A DNA stretch of 6,779 bases from Pseudomonadota bacterium (GTDB lineage: Bacteria; Myxococcota; Polyangia; Polyangiales; Polyangiaceae), in assembly GCA_023419055.1 (NCBI GenBank), contig JAEZYO010000795.1, positions 1-6,779 of the forward strand, given 5' to 3'. Position numbers and translations under genes: made by a program. Under the pieces are notes generated by a model. The model was not told the origin of the DNA. It saw only the letters and a list, made by a program, of their open reading frames with translations, and made no database searches. Shown here piece by piece: positions 1-6,061 of this stretch. Within the stretch, counting starts at the first letter, position 1; each line of letters starts with the position of its first letter.

Positions 1-89
1 GCATAATCCGTGCGCGTTTGCGTGAGGGCTCAAATAGGTGGACCTGTCATGAGGGAGTAGGCGGCGGAACCCGTCGCTCGTACGCTGCG
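1..89. other. Sequence after the last operon gene, no gene recognised
   Basis: This stretch follows the subunit IV stop. I see no start codon with a Shine-Dalgarno and a useful frame, no T-tract and no strong stem-loop on the minus strand; the best pairings are 4-base stems (AGGT/ACCT and CTCA/TGAG around 31-55). The operon may continue to the left or end with a factor-dependent terminator. Confidence 0.5.
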
Positions 90-389
90 TCAGGGCGCTC
101 GTCGAGTCAGCGAGTCTTCGGGATCGCGCGTCAGGATATCCGTGGCGCTGAGCCCGACGAGCAGCGCGGTCATGGCCGCTGCGACGACGAGCACCAACCT
201 CACCGAGACGCTGGAGGTCGAGAGCCGCATGAAGACGAGGCCTATCAGGGTGGCTTTGAAGAACGAAATCAGGAGCGCGACCGGGACGGCCCACCCGGCG
301 AGCGCGAGACGCGAGCACGCCCAGCTCAGGATCGCCAGGACGACCAGGGCAACCCAAGCGAGCGCGTAGCGGGCTGCGTGAGCTCTCAT
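90..389 (-). CDS. coxD: Cytochrome c oxidase subunit IV (small prokaryotic COX4-type protein)
   Basis: This is the small fourth subunit of bacterial caa3 oxidases (called CtaF or CoxD in different systems), which supports assembly or stability of the complex. The 99-aa protein has three membrane helices, at about residues 8-25, 34-54 and 63-82. The second helix carries the family signature LISFFKATLIGLVFMRL (residues 40-56, with Lys45 and the FM.L ending). The third ends in a short SATDILTR, resembling the S-D-Y-L-T-R ending of the family. The ATG at 389 follows directly from the coxC stop (TGATG). The Shine-Dalgarno is weak (a GGGTGGG stretch upstream), so coupling to coxC is likely. It is the last recognisable gene of the operon in this window. 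Primary sequence is poorly conserved in this family, so the call leans on the helix pattern, the second-helix motif and the position after coxC. Confidence 0.88.
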   Translation of the reverse strand: MRAHAARYALAWVALVVLAILSWACSRLALAGWAVPVALLISFFKATLIGLVFMRLSTSSVSVRLVLVVAAAMTALLVGLSATDILTRDPEDSLTRRAP

Positions 390-1027
390 CAGCTCGACCC
401 ACCCGTGAGGTAGAAGAGCGGCCAGAGGAAGACCCAGATGACGTCGACCAGGTGCCAGTAGAGCGCCCCGAGCTCGAGCGTCGAAGCGGTCAGCGGCGGG
501 CGCGCCTTCCGGCGCAAGAGGAGCGCCATGACCAGGAGCACGGCCGAGCCGGCGATGACGTGCAGGGCGTGAAGCCCGGTCATCAGGTAATACATCGTGA
601 CGAAGAGCGCGAAACCGTCGGGCTCCCCGGCGTAGCCGCTCCTACCCGCGGGGGTGAGCCCCTCTTGTAGATGCTCGGCGTATTCCAGGCTCTTGATGCC
701 GAGGAAGGCGGCGCCGAGGAGCACGGTGATGAAGACGAGACGAAACGCGCTGCGTTGACGGCCTTGTTCGAGCGCCTGAACGCCGAGCGCGACGGTGAAG
801 CTGCTGGTCAGGAGCACGAAGGTGTTGATGGCTCCGAGCTCCTGGGCCATGTGGTGGACCCCTGCTCGAAACCCTGCGGGGTGCGCCGCGCGCGCAGCGC
901 CGTACAGCGCGAGGAGGCCCGCGAAGAGCAAGAGCTCGCTCCCGAGGAAGAGCCACATGCCCAGCCGAGCCGCGGCGCTCCGTTGCTCCGCCGTGTGGAA
1001 CTGAGCGACGGCCTCGTCTTCACTCAT
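389..1027 (-). CDS. coxC: Cytochrome c oxidase subunit III (five-helix form)
   Basis: Subunit III binds subunit I and stabilises it during proton pumping; it has no redox centre. The 212-aa protein has five membrane helices, at about residues 22-44, 64-86, 96-116, 140-171 and 187-208, so it lacks the first two helices of the seven-helix form, as is common in bacterial caa3 oxidases. Family motifs are GMWLFLGSELLLF (conserved Glu31), the His-Glu pattern EYAEHL (115-120), YYLMTGLHALHVIAG (146-160) and YWHLVDVIWVFLWPLFYL (190-207). The frame is open upstream to 1126, but the extra residues are an Arg-rich shadow of the coxA tail. The ATG at 1027 is chosen because it forms ATGA with the coxA stop and has AAGAGGA 6 bases upstream. 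The stop TGA shares a base with the next ATG (TGATG). Confidence 0.96.
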   Translation of the reverse strand: MSEDEAVAQFHTAEQRSAAARLGMWLFLGSELLLFAGLLALYGAARAAHPAGFRAGVHHMAQELGAINTFVLLTSSFTVALGVQALEQGRQRSAFRLVFITVLLGAAFLGIKSLEYAEHLQEGLTPAGRSGYAGEPDGFALFVTMYYLMTGLHALHVIAGSAVLLVMALLLRRKARPPLTASTLELGALYWHLVDVIWVFLWPLFYLTGGSS

Positions 1028-2655
1028 CGCTCGTCCTCTTCGACGCCGTAGTGATACGCACCGAGCTCGAAGGACGGCGGCTCTTCCGCGAAATTGTGCT
1101 TCGGTGGCGGCGACGGCACGCGCCACTCGAAGCTCCGCGAGTCCCAGGGATTCTGACCCGAACGCTCACCGCGGAAGAGCGCGTGCACGAGATAGATCAG
1201 GATGAACAAAAGGCCCGCGCCGAGCGCCCACGAGCCGACGGTCGAGATCACGTGCAAGACCTGGAAGCGCGGTGGGTATGCGTAGTAGCGGCGCGGCATG
1301 CCCGCGTTGCCGAGCAAGAACTGCGGCAGGAACGTGAGGACGAAACCCACGAAGACGAGCGCGGCGCCCAGCATTCCGGCGCGCTCCGAGTAGATTCGGC
1401 CGGTGATCTTCGGGAACCAATAGTGAAGCGCCGCGAGGAAGCCGGTCATCACGGCGCCCACCATGATGAAGTGGAAGTGAGCGACGACGAAGTAAGTGTC
1501 GTGCCAGTGGATGTCCAGGCTGGTCGCCGCCACCGCGACGCCGGTCATGCCACCGAACACGAACAAGAACAGAAACGCGAAGACGTACAGCATCGGGGTG
1601 GCGAGGCGGATCGAGCCGCCGCGCAGGGTGCCCACCCAGGCGAACACCTTGATCGCCGAAAAGATGGCGACCAGCATCGAGAAGATCCCGAAGACGCCGA
1701 CGTCGAAGGTCGACATACCCGCTGCAAACAAGTGGTGTCCCCAGGTGAGAAACCCCACGAAGGCGATGCCGAGCGACGAATAGACGATGGCGCGGTACGA
1801 CGGCGCCGGGTTGCGAGCGAAGCTGCAGACGACTTCGCTGATCACCCCCATTGCCGGGAGGATCATGATGTAGACCGCGGGGTGCGAGTAGAACCAGAAC
1901 AGGTGCTGGAAGAGGACCGGATCGCCGCCTCGCAGCGGGTCGAAGACGCCGAGGCCGAACACGCGATCGACCGCGAGGATGAGGAGCGTCATCCCGAGCA
2001 CGGGCGTCGCCAGCACCTGAATGATGCTGGTCGCGTACAGCGCCCAGACGAAGAACGGCAGGCGAAGCCAAGTGATCCCGCGCGCGCGCAAGAGGTGGGT
2101 CGTACCGATGAAGTTGATGCCGGTCGCGATGCTCGAGAGCCCGATCACGAAGACGCCGAGCACCGCGGGCGCCACCGCGGTCGGAGAGCGGGTCGCGTAG
2201 GGCACGTAGAAGGTCCAACCCGTGTCGATGGCGTTGGCGATCACGCTCCCGAGCAGCAGGGTGGAACCTGCGAGATAGAAGTAGAAGCTTGCCAGGTTGA
2301 TGCGCGGAAACGCCACGTCGCGCGCGCCGATCATGAGCGGCAAGAGAATGTTCCCGAACCCGCTCGGGATGGCGGGGATCATGAACATGAACACCATGAT
2401 CACGCCGTGCAGCGTGAACAGGCGGTTATACGTCATGGCATCGACGATGGTCGGATCCGGCGAGAGGTGCTCCAACCTCAGCAGGAGCGCGAAGACTCCG
2501 CCCAAGAACAGCGAGAAGGTGGTCGCGCCCAGGAAGAGGATGCCGATCCGTTTGTGATCCGTGGTGAGCAACCACGAGCGAACGGTTTGCCCGTCCCGAA
2601 GGAAGCTCGAGCGCGGTAGCGCCGCGTCGGTAAGCGGTAGTTCTTGGGTGGTCAT
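1024..2655 (-). CDS. coxA: Cytochrome c oxidase subunit I (heme-copper oxidase, A2 subclass)
   Basis: This is the catalytic subunit: it reduces O2 to water at heme a3/CuB and pumps protons across the inner membrane. It has 543 aa and about 12 membrane helices. Low-spin heme ligands are His83 (TLHG) and His395; the high-spin heme ligand is His393 (VVAHFHF). CuB ligands are His258, His307 and His308 (WGHHLF), with Tyr262 placed for the His-Tyr crosslink. HDTY (His385, Asp386) forms the Mg site and Arg455-Arg456 the propionate pair. The D-channel entrance residue is Asp113 (RDVAFPRIN) with Asn102 and Asn120; the K-channel lysine is Lys336. Helix VI reads YSHPAVY, so Tyr256-Ser257 replace the A1-type Glu (Ala260 is at the Glu position): A2 subclass. 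The segment before Lys336 is AIFSAIK instead of the common AVPTGIK. A ~50-residue cytoplasmic tail with NPWDS...PSPPPKHNF is typical of caa3 enzymes. The ATG at 2655 and the TGA stop both lie in ATGA overlaps with coxB and coxC. Confidence 0.98.
   Translation of the reverse strand: MTTQELPLTDAALPRSSFLRDGQTVRSWLLTTDHKRIGILFLGATTFSLFLGGVFALLLRLEHLSPDPTIVDAMTYNRLFTLHGVIMVFMFMIPAIPSGFGNILLPLMIGARDVAFPRINLASFYFYLAGSTLLLGSVIANAIDTGWTFYVPYATRSPTAVAPAVLGVFVIGLSSIATGINFIGTTHLLRARGITWLRLPFFVWALYATSIIQVLATPVLGMTLLILAVDRVFGLGVFDPLRGGDPVLFQHLFWFYSHPAVYIMILPAMGVISEVVCSFARNPAPSYRAIVYSSLGIAFVGFLTWGHHLFAAGMSTFDVGVFGIFSMLVAIFSAIKVFAWVGTLRGGSIRLATPMLYVFAFLFLFVFGGMTGVAVAATSLDIHWHDTYFVVAHFHFIMVGAVMTGFLAALHYWFPKITGRIYSERAGMLGAALVFVGFVLTFLPQFLLGNAGMPRRYYAYPPRFQVLHVISTVGSWALGAGLLFILIYLVHALFRGERSGQNPWDSRSFEWRVPSPPPKHNFAEEPPSFELGAYHYGVEEDER
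1034..1040 (-). promoter_or_regulatory. Ribosome binding site of coxC
   Basis: AAGAGGA on the minus strand, 6 bases before the coxC ATG at 1027 and inside the codons of the acidic coxA C-terminus (EEDER). It decides the coxC start over the longer open frame. Confidence 0.7.
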
Positions 2656-3656
2656 GGTTCGCCACCGAGCGGCGGCAGCGCCGCGACCCGGGGATCGGGC
2701 GGGTCCCGGAGCGCCTTGATGTACTCGAGCAGCGCGGCCACCTCTCCGTTCGGGAGCCCTCCTTGATAGGTGGGCATGACCGGTCGATACCCCGCGACCC
2801 TGTCCGTCATCGGCTCCATCATCGAGCGAGTGAGGTACTCTTCGTCCGCGAGCACGCGACGTCCGTCGTCGAGCGTGACCCAGGAGTCGAACAGGCCGCG
2901 CCAGCTCGGGCCGACGTGGCGGCGACCGTCACTCGTGTGACAGGCGAGGCACTGCCGTCGCGCCGCGACCGCTTCGCCGAGCGCGACCAGTGACTTTCCT
3001 TCGGCAGGCTTCCGATCCTTCAACCACCTTGCGTAGTCGACGGGTGAGAGCGCCCGCACCTCTCCGCGCATCTCCGAGTGAGAGAGTCCGCAGAACTCCG
3101 CGCACAAGATTTCGTAGCGCCCCGGCGTGACCGCCTCGAACCAGACGCTCACGTAGCGTCCGGGAAGAACGTCGTGCTTGATGCGAAATGCCGGGACATA
3201 AAAGCTGTGGATGACATCGCGCGAGGTCATGACCAGGCGCACGGGCTGCCCAGCGGGCACCGTCAGGGTCTCGAGCTCGTCGATGCCTTCGGGGTGAGAG
3301 AATTTCCAGACCCACTGCTTCGCCACGACGTAGACGTCCAGGGTCTTTGCGGGCGGGGTGCGGAGCGCGACGTACTGTCTGAACCCCACCACCCAGAAGG
3401 TGATGAAGAGGCCGAGAGCCAGCACGGAGAAGGCGAACTCGACGCGCCGCGTCTGTCGGCGGCTCGGGCGAGGCCTGCGCCGGGCCCCCTCGCGGTAACG
3501 CATCACGAACCAGAGCGAGGCGAGCGTCACGAGCAAGGCGCCGAGCATGGCGACGGTAATGACGCTGAAGTGGAGCCGATCGATGTCGCGAGCAAAGCTC
3601 GACCCCGGCTCGGGCAGCTGCAGCAAGAGGCGTAGCCAGCGTTCGACGTCGTTCAT
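2652..3656 (-). CDS. coxB: Cytochrome c oxidase subunit II with fused C-terminal cytochrome c domain (caa3 type)
   Basis: This subunit accepts electrons on the outside of the membrane and passes them to subunit I. It is 334 aa with three parts. Two membrane helices lie at about residues 30-52 and 74-96, separated by a very Arg-rich cytoplasmic loop (53-72). The cupredoxin domain follows, with KQWVWKF (113-119), His150 and the CuA cluster CAEFCGLSHSEM (Cys185, Glu187, Cys189, His193, Met196). A class I cytochrome c domain completes it: CLACH (Cys236, Cys239, His240), with Met294 in RPVMPTYQGG as likely axial ligand. All expected copper and heme ligands are present. The fused heme domain defines a caa3 enzyme and would replace a soluble cytochrome c as direct partner of ACIII. 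No cleavable signal peptide is evident. The ATG at 3656 overlaps the upstream stop (ATGA) and has GAGG 6 bases before it. Its own stop overlaps coxA (ATGA). Confidence 0.97.
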   Translation of the reverse strand: MNDVERWLRLLLQLPEPGSSFARDIDRLHFSVITVAMLGALLVTLASLWFVMRYREGARRRPRPSRRQTRRVEFAFSVLALGLFITFWVVGFRQYVALRTPPAKTLDVYVVAKQWVWKFSHPEGIDELETLTVPAGQPVRLVMTSRDVIHSFYVPAFRIKHDVLPGRYVSVWFEAVTPGRYEILCAEFCGLSHSEMRGEVRALSPVDYARWLKDRKPAEGKSLVALGEAVAARRQCLACHTSDGRRHVGPSWRGLFDSWVTLDDGRRVLADEEYLTRSMMEPMTDRVAGYRPVMPTYQGGLPNGEVAALLEYIKALRDPPDPRVAALPPLGGEP

Positions 3657-3991
3657 GGCGCGCCTCGCTGGGACACCACGAGCTCCATGGCGCGCTCGAT
3701 CGGGATGCTGACCACACCCTGCTCGCGGTCGACCCAGCCGTAACGCGAAAGCTCACGGCGCTTGCGTTCCCGGAGCTCGAGCCCCGGAGCGGTGGTCTCC
3801 ATCGGGCCTTGCTCCAGGCGAAGCGCGCCGGAATCGAGAACGCGGGTTCCTTTCGGCTGCTCCACCAGCGCGAGCACCGCCTTCACCGAGATCGCGGAAA
3901 TCACCAGGACCGCGAACGCGACCGCGATCGCTCGGGTACCGCTGACGTGGTCCTGCTCTTGAGCTGGAGGGCGGAGGCGATGCGTCGTCAT
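3653..3991 (-). CDS. Small single-pass membrane protein of unknown function between ACIII and caa3 oxidase genes
   Basis: I do not recognise a named function. The 112-aa protein has a short polar N-terminus (residues 1-19), one membrane helix at about 20-43 (AIAVAFAVLVISAISVKAVL), and a soluble tail of about 70 residues with mixed charge. Near the end is SRYGWVDREQGVVSIPIERA (residues 82-101) followed by MELVV. I recall similar GWVD...GVV.IPI..AM endings in small proteins near cytochrome oxidase genes of other phyla, but I cannot verify this here. The helix has no N-terminal Sec cleavage site I can defend, so a signal anchor with the tail outside the cytoplasm is the simplest reading. The ATG at 3991 overlaps the actF stop (ATGA); its Shine-Dalgarno is poor and a palindrome lies just upstream, so translation probably depends on coupling to actF. 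The stop overlaps coxB (ATGA). It has no heme or copper motif. It may be an accessory subunit linking ACIII to the oxidase or an assembly factor (inference). Confidence 0.85.
   Translation of the reverse strand: MTTHRLRPPAQEQDHVSGTRAIAVAFAVLVISAISVKAVLALVEQPKGTRVLDSGALRLEQGPMETTAPGLELRERKRRELSRYGWVDREQGVVSIPIERAMELVVSQRGAP
3663..3666 (-). promoter_or_regulatory. Ribosome binding site of coxB
   Basis: GAGG on the minus strand, 6 bases before the coxB ATG at 3656, inside the last codons of the small membrane protein gene. It is short but well placed. Confidence 0.55.
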
Positions 3992-4977
3992 GAGGGCTCG
4001 AGCTCGAGCGAACGGCTCAGATCGGGATCGTTGAGCGCGACTTTCGGCTCCCGCGCGGCGCGCCACCGCGCGAAGACCAGAGAGAGCCCACCCCAGAGCC
4101 CGAGCAGGAGCAGCGCGCCGAGGGCTGCCGAAACGTCGCCGCCGCTCGCAAGGAGTACGAGCCAGCACACGTCGAGGAAGTGGGCGATGAGGAGCACAGC
4201 GCCCCAGGCAGTCACGTACCCGAGGTGCAGCTTGCCGAAGCGCCAGAGCAGACCGAAAAACGGCAATACGAAGTGGAGCGCGATCAGAAGAGCGGTCAGA
4301 ACGGCGGCGAGGCCGCGGAAGCGCGTAACGTAGAAGCCTGACTCGCGCGGGAGCCCCGCGATCCAGATCAGCAGGAGCTGGCAGAAGAAAAGGTACGCCC
4401 AGAAGGCGACGAAGGTGAGGAGGAGCTTGCCGACCGCGAGCGCGTGCGCCTCCGAAAGGGGCAGTGTCCAGGCCTTGCCCCGCCGACTCACCAGCGCGAG
4501 CAGGGCAACGAGCGCCAGCGACGACGACGCGGAGCCGGCGAAGACATAGACCGCGTAGATGGTCGAGCCGAAGCCCTCGTCCAGCGCCATGAACCAGTCG
4601 AAAGCGGCGAGCGTGAAGGTGACCGCCCAGACCGGGAGCCCGAGAGCGCTCAAGCGGCGCATGCGTTCGGCGAGCTCGGGCGTGCCTTCACGATCTTGCG
4701 CGAGCGAGTAGCGGCGCAAGCCGACCGCGAGCAGCACTCCTGCCAAGAGGTAGAGCGCTGATTGGCCCGCGAAAGCGGGGCCACGCGAGGCGAGCGCCGG
4801 GGCGCCGCCGAGCACGAGCAAGGGCCAGATCCCCGTCACGCTCTCCGTCAGCCGCCGCAAGGGAACGAACCACAAGGCGCGCGTGACGTGCGCGAGCATG
4901 ATCCAGAACAGCGCCCCCATGAAGAGCGTCCACAGGTACGCGAAGGCTGCGAGGTGAGCCAACTCGAAGCTCCTCAT
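3988..4977 (-). CDS. actF: ActF, NrfD-like polytopic membrane subunit of Alternative Complex III
   Basis: ActF is the second, shorter NrfD/PsrC-related membrane subunit of ACIII and is thought to help couple quinol oxidation to proton movement. The 329-aa product is almost entirely hydrophobic. Segments can be read at about residues 8-30 (FAYLWTLFMGALFWIMLAHV, then LRRLTESV), 46-90, 110-130, 135-160, 165-195, 205-228, 235-260 and near the C-terminus (LLLLGLWGGLSLVFARW). Family-like signatures are the His in MLAHVTRALW, LRRYSLAQDRE, the stretch LSALGLPVWAVTFTLAAFDW, and MALDEGFGSTIYAVYVF. The ATG at 4977 is chosen because it sits in an ATGA overlap with the actE stop and has GGAGG 7 bases upstream (4985-4989); the open frame further upstream covers actE and is a shadow. 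The protein seems at the short end for ActF by my recollection of the family. Its last codons lie in a perfect 14-base palindrome. Its stop overlaps the next start (ATGA). Confidence 0.9.
   Translation of the reverse strand: MRSFELAHLAAFAYLWTLFMGALFWIMLAHVTRALWFVPLRRLTESVTGIWPLLVLGGAPALASRGPAFAGQSALYLLAGVLLAVGLRRYSLAQDREGTPELAERMRRLSALGLPVWAVTFTLAAFDWFMALDEGFGSTIYAVYVFAGSASSSLALVALLALVSRRGKAWTLPLSEAHALAVGKLLLTFVAFWAYLFFCQLLLIWIAGLPRESGFYVTRFRGLAAVLTALLIALHFVLPFFGLLWRFGKLHLGYVTAWGAVLLIAHFLDVCWLVLLASGGDVSAALGALLLLGLWGGLSLVFARWRAAREPKVALNDPDLSRSLELEPS
3996..4009. repeat. Perfect 14-base palindrome GCTCGAGCTCGAGC at the end of actF
   Basis: The sequence equals its own reverse complement over 14 bases and lies in the last codons of actF (Ser-Leu-Glu-Leu-Glu), ending 4 bases before the ATG of the small membrane protein gene, where its Shine-Dalgarno would be. 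In mRNA it could pair between copies or fold only poorly, since a perfect palindrome leaves almost no loop. It may also be simply a product of GAG/CTC codon preference. Confidence 0.6.
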
Positions 4978-5537
4978 CGCAGGGCCTCCAGCGCTTCGCT
5001 CTGCACGGACGCCGGCAGCGCGTCGAGCCGGGCACCCCTGGAAAGCTGCAGCGCGCGAACGTAGGCGACCACTGCCCGGCGTTCGCGTGGTTCGAGCACG
5101 CTGGCGAATCCCGGCATCAGCCCATAACCCTCGCCTATTATCTGAAACAGCCGTTCGTCGGAGAGTGAGCGGCGCCGTGGGTCGTAGAGCGAAGGCGGCT
5201 TCCTCTGCTCCATGCGCGCGGCCACGGGGCTCTCCCCGTCTCCGGCCTCTCCGTGGCACGTGGCGCAGATCACGCGGAAGTGTTCGCGACCCCGAGCCAT
5301 CGTGTTCGCGTCCAGAGGGGGAGCCTCTGCTTCGGGCGCGTGTTTCGCATACGGCACGACGCCCGGCGGGGGCGCTCGCATGCTCTTGCCGTCCGCGAAG
5401 AAGGCATTGGCCGAATACGGCACGCCCCGCTCTTGCCGCGCCATGCGCTCGAGGCCAGGCTCGGGCGCCGGCCAGGGGCGATCCACGTCGCAGCCCGCCG
5501 CGAGCAGCGCGAGCCCCCAGAGCGGCGACCGCAGCAT
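4974..5537 (-). CDS. actE: ActE, lipid-anchored monoheme cytochrome c subunit of Alternative Complex III
   Basis: ActE is the monoheme cytochrome c of ACIII, carrying electrons on the outer face of the inner membrane, probably to the oxidase. The 187-aa protein begins with a short lipoprotein signal; the lipobox LAAGC puts the lipidated cysteine at residue 16. The family stretch SANAFFADGKSMRAPPPGVV (residues 42-61) precedes the class I cytochrome c domain. The heme attachment site is CATCH (Cys91, Cys94, His95), and Met141 in GLMPGFA is the likely sixth iron ligand; EPRERRAVVAYVRALQLS forms the usual C-terminal helix. The frame is open further upstream, but the ATG at 5537 is chosen because it is preceded by GGAGGGAGGG, gives a clean lipobox, and forms TGATG with the actD stop. 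The upstream extension would only translate antisense-like Arg-rich sequence over actD. Asp17 directly after the cysteine would favour inner-membrane retention by the E. coli Lol rule (inference). Confidence 0.94.
   Translation of the reverse strand: MLRSPLWGLALLAAGCDVDRPWPAPEPGLERMARQERGVPYSANAFFADGKSMRAPPPGVVPYAKHAPEAEAPPLDANTMARGREHFRVICATCHGEAGDGESPVAARMEQRKPPSLYDPRRRSLSDERLFQIIGEGYGLMPGFASVLEPRERRAVVAYVRALQLSRGARLDALPASVQSEALEALR
4985..4989 (-). promoter_or_regulatory. Ribosome binding site of actF
   Basis: GGAGG on the minus strand, 7 bases before the actF ATG at 4977 and inside the end of actE. It decides the actF start; the open frame upstream of it is a shadow over actE. Confidence 0.75.
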
Positions 5538-6061
5538 CACCCTCCCTCCACGCGCTCGATGCGGATTGCTCCCTGCGTTCGTAGTAGCTGCTCGATCCCT
5601 TCGAGCCCGGTGTCGGGCGGCGATCGCACGGTGAGCCAGAATCGATCGAGGCTCGAAGAGCCCATCCCCGGGATTTCGTCTTCGATGCGCCAGAGGCGCC
5701 CGAGCCGCGCGGCGAGGAAGAACGTCACGAGGGTCGCGAGCACCGCGGACAGGATGCCGAGCTCGAAGCTGATGGGCACGAAAGCCGGCGCCGAGTGGAG
5801 CGGTCGCCCTCCCACGTTGAGCGGGTAGAGCACGGCGGTCAGGTACCATTGACCCACGTAGGCCAGGCCTGCCCCGCCGAGCCCGGCGACGAGCGCCAGA
5901 AGCGGCACCGGCGACCGGCGCAGCTTCAACAGCGTAGCGAGCTCCGGCACCGGGTAAGGCGTGAGCGCGTCGAGGACGAGCTCACTCCGGCGCTCGAGCG
6001 AGCGCGCTGCGGCCACGAGCTGCTCCGCGCGTTCGAACTCGGCCGCCAGGAGCTCAGCCAT
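5537..6061 (-). CDS. actD: ActD, two-helix membrane subunit of Alternative Complex III (DUF3341 family)
   Basis: ActD is a small integral membrane subunit of ACIII. The protein is 174 aa, close to the usual family size. The N-terminal ~50 residues are soluble and include ALTPYPVPELATLL, matching the family pattern of a Y(S/T)PFPV-type motif. Two membrane helices follow at about residues 52-75 and 99-119, linked by the diagnostic loop YPLNVGGRPLHSAPAFVPIS (residues 79-98). The C-terminal part has SSSLDRFWLTV and an I-E-R-V-E ending, as in other ActD proteins, where this soluble tail forms a ferredoxin-like fold. The ATG at 6061 is chosen because a GGAGG lies 6 bases before it (6068-6072) and it overlaps the actC stop. 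The stop TGA shares one base with the actE ATG (TGATG). No metal or heme ligands are seen, consistent with a structural role. Confidence 0.93.
   Translation of the reverse strand: MAELLAAEFERAEQLVAAARSLERRSELVLDALTPYPVPELATLLKLRRSPVPLLALVAGLGGAGLAYVGQWYLTAVLYPLNVGGRPLHSAPAFVPISFELGILSAVLATLVTFFLAARLGRLWRIEDEIPGMGSSSLDRFWLTVRSPPDTGLEGIEQLLRTQGAIRIERVEGG
5540..5549 (-). promoter_or_regulatory. Strong ribosome binding site of actE
   Basis: The minus strand reads GGAGGGAGGG, ending two bases before the actE ATG at 5537. The GGAGG at 5545-5549 is 7 bases from the start. It is the strongest Shine-Dalgarno in the window and decides the actE start against the longer open frame upstream. It lies inside the last codons of actD. 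Confidence 0.8.

Noticed and set aside
2..4. ATG on the minus strand at the left edge that might start another gene
   Set aside because: No Shine-Dalgarno precedes it and only one codon is visible.
20..60. Possible transcription terminator after subunit IV
   Set aside because: Only 4-base stems (AGGT/ACCT with a 2-base loop, and CTCA/TGAG) and no T-tract follow on the minus strand, so no intrinsic terminator can be claimed.
18..413. A 131-codon plus-strand open frame opposite the subunit IV gene
   Set aside because: It is low-complexity charged sequence complementary to a convincing three-helix COX4-type protein, so I treat it as a shadow.
1028..1126. N-terminal extension of coxC upstream of 1027
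   Set aside because: The extra residues are Arg/Ala-rich, overlie the conserved coxA tail, and lack homology; the ATGA overlap and AAGAGGA site support 1027.
1051..2619. A 522-codon open frame on the plus strand, opposite coxA
   Set aside because: Its product is rich in Arg, Glu, His and Asp with no family signature, and it mirrors coxA exactly; GC-biased third positions suppress stop codons on the opposite strand. CoxA has every catalytic residue, so it is the real gene.
3992..4168. N-terminal extension of the small membrane protein upstream of 3991
   Set aside because: It lies over actF in another frame with no plausible domain; the ATGA overlap fixes the start at 3991.
4978..5259. N-terminal extension of actF upstream of 4977
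   Set aside because: It covers the heme domain of actE in another frame and is Arg-rich; the first ActF helix begins just after the ATG at 4977.
5538..5849. N-terminal extension of actE upstream of 5537
   Set aside because: It overlies actD, would bury the lipobox inside the protein, and lacks a start as good as the ATG after GGAGGGAGGG.
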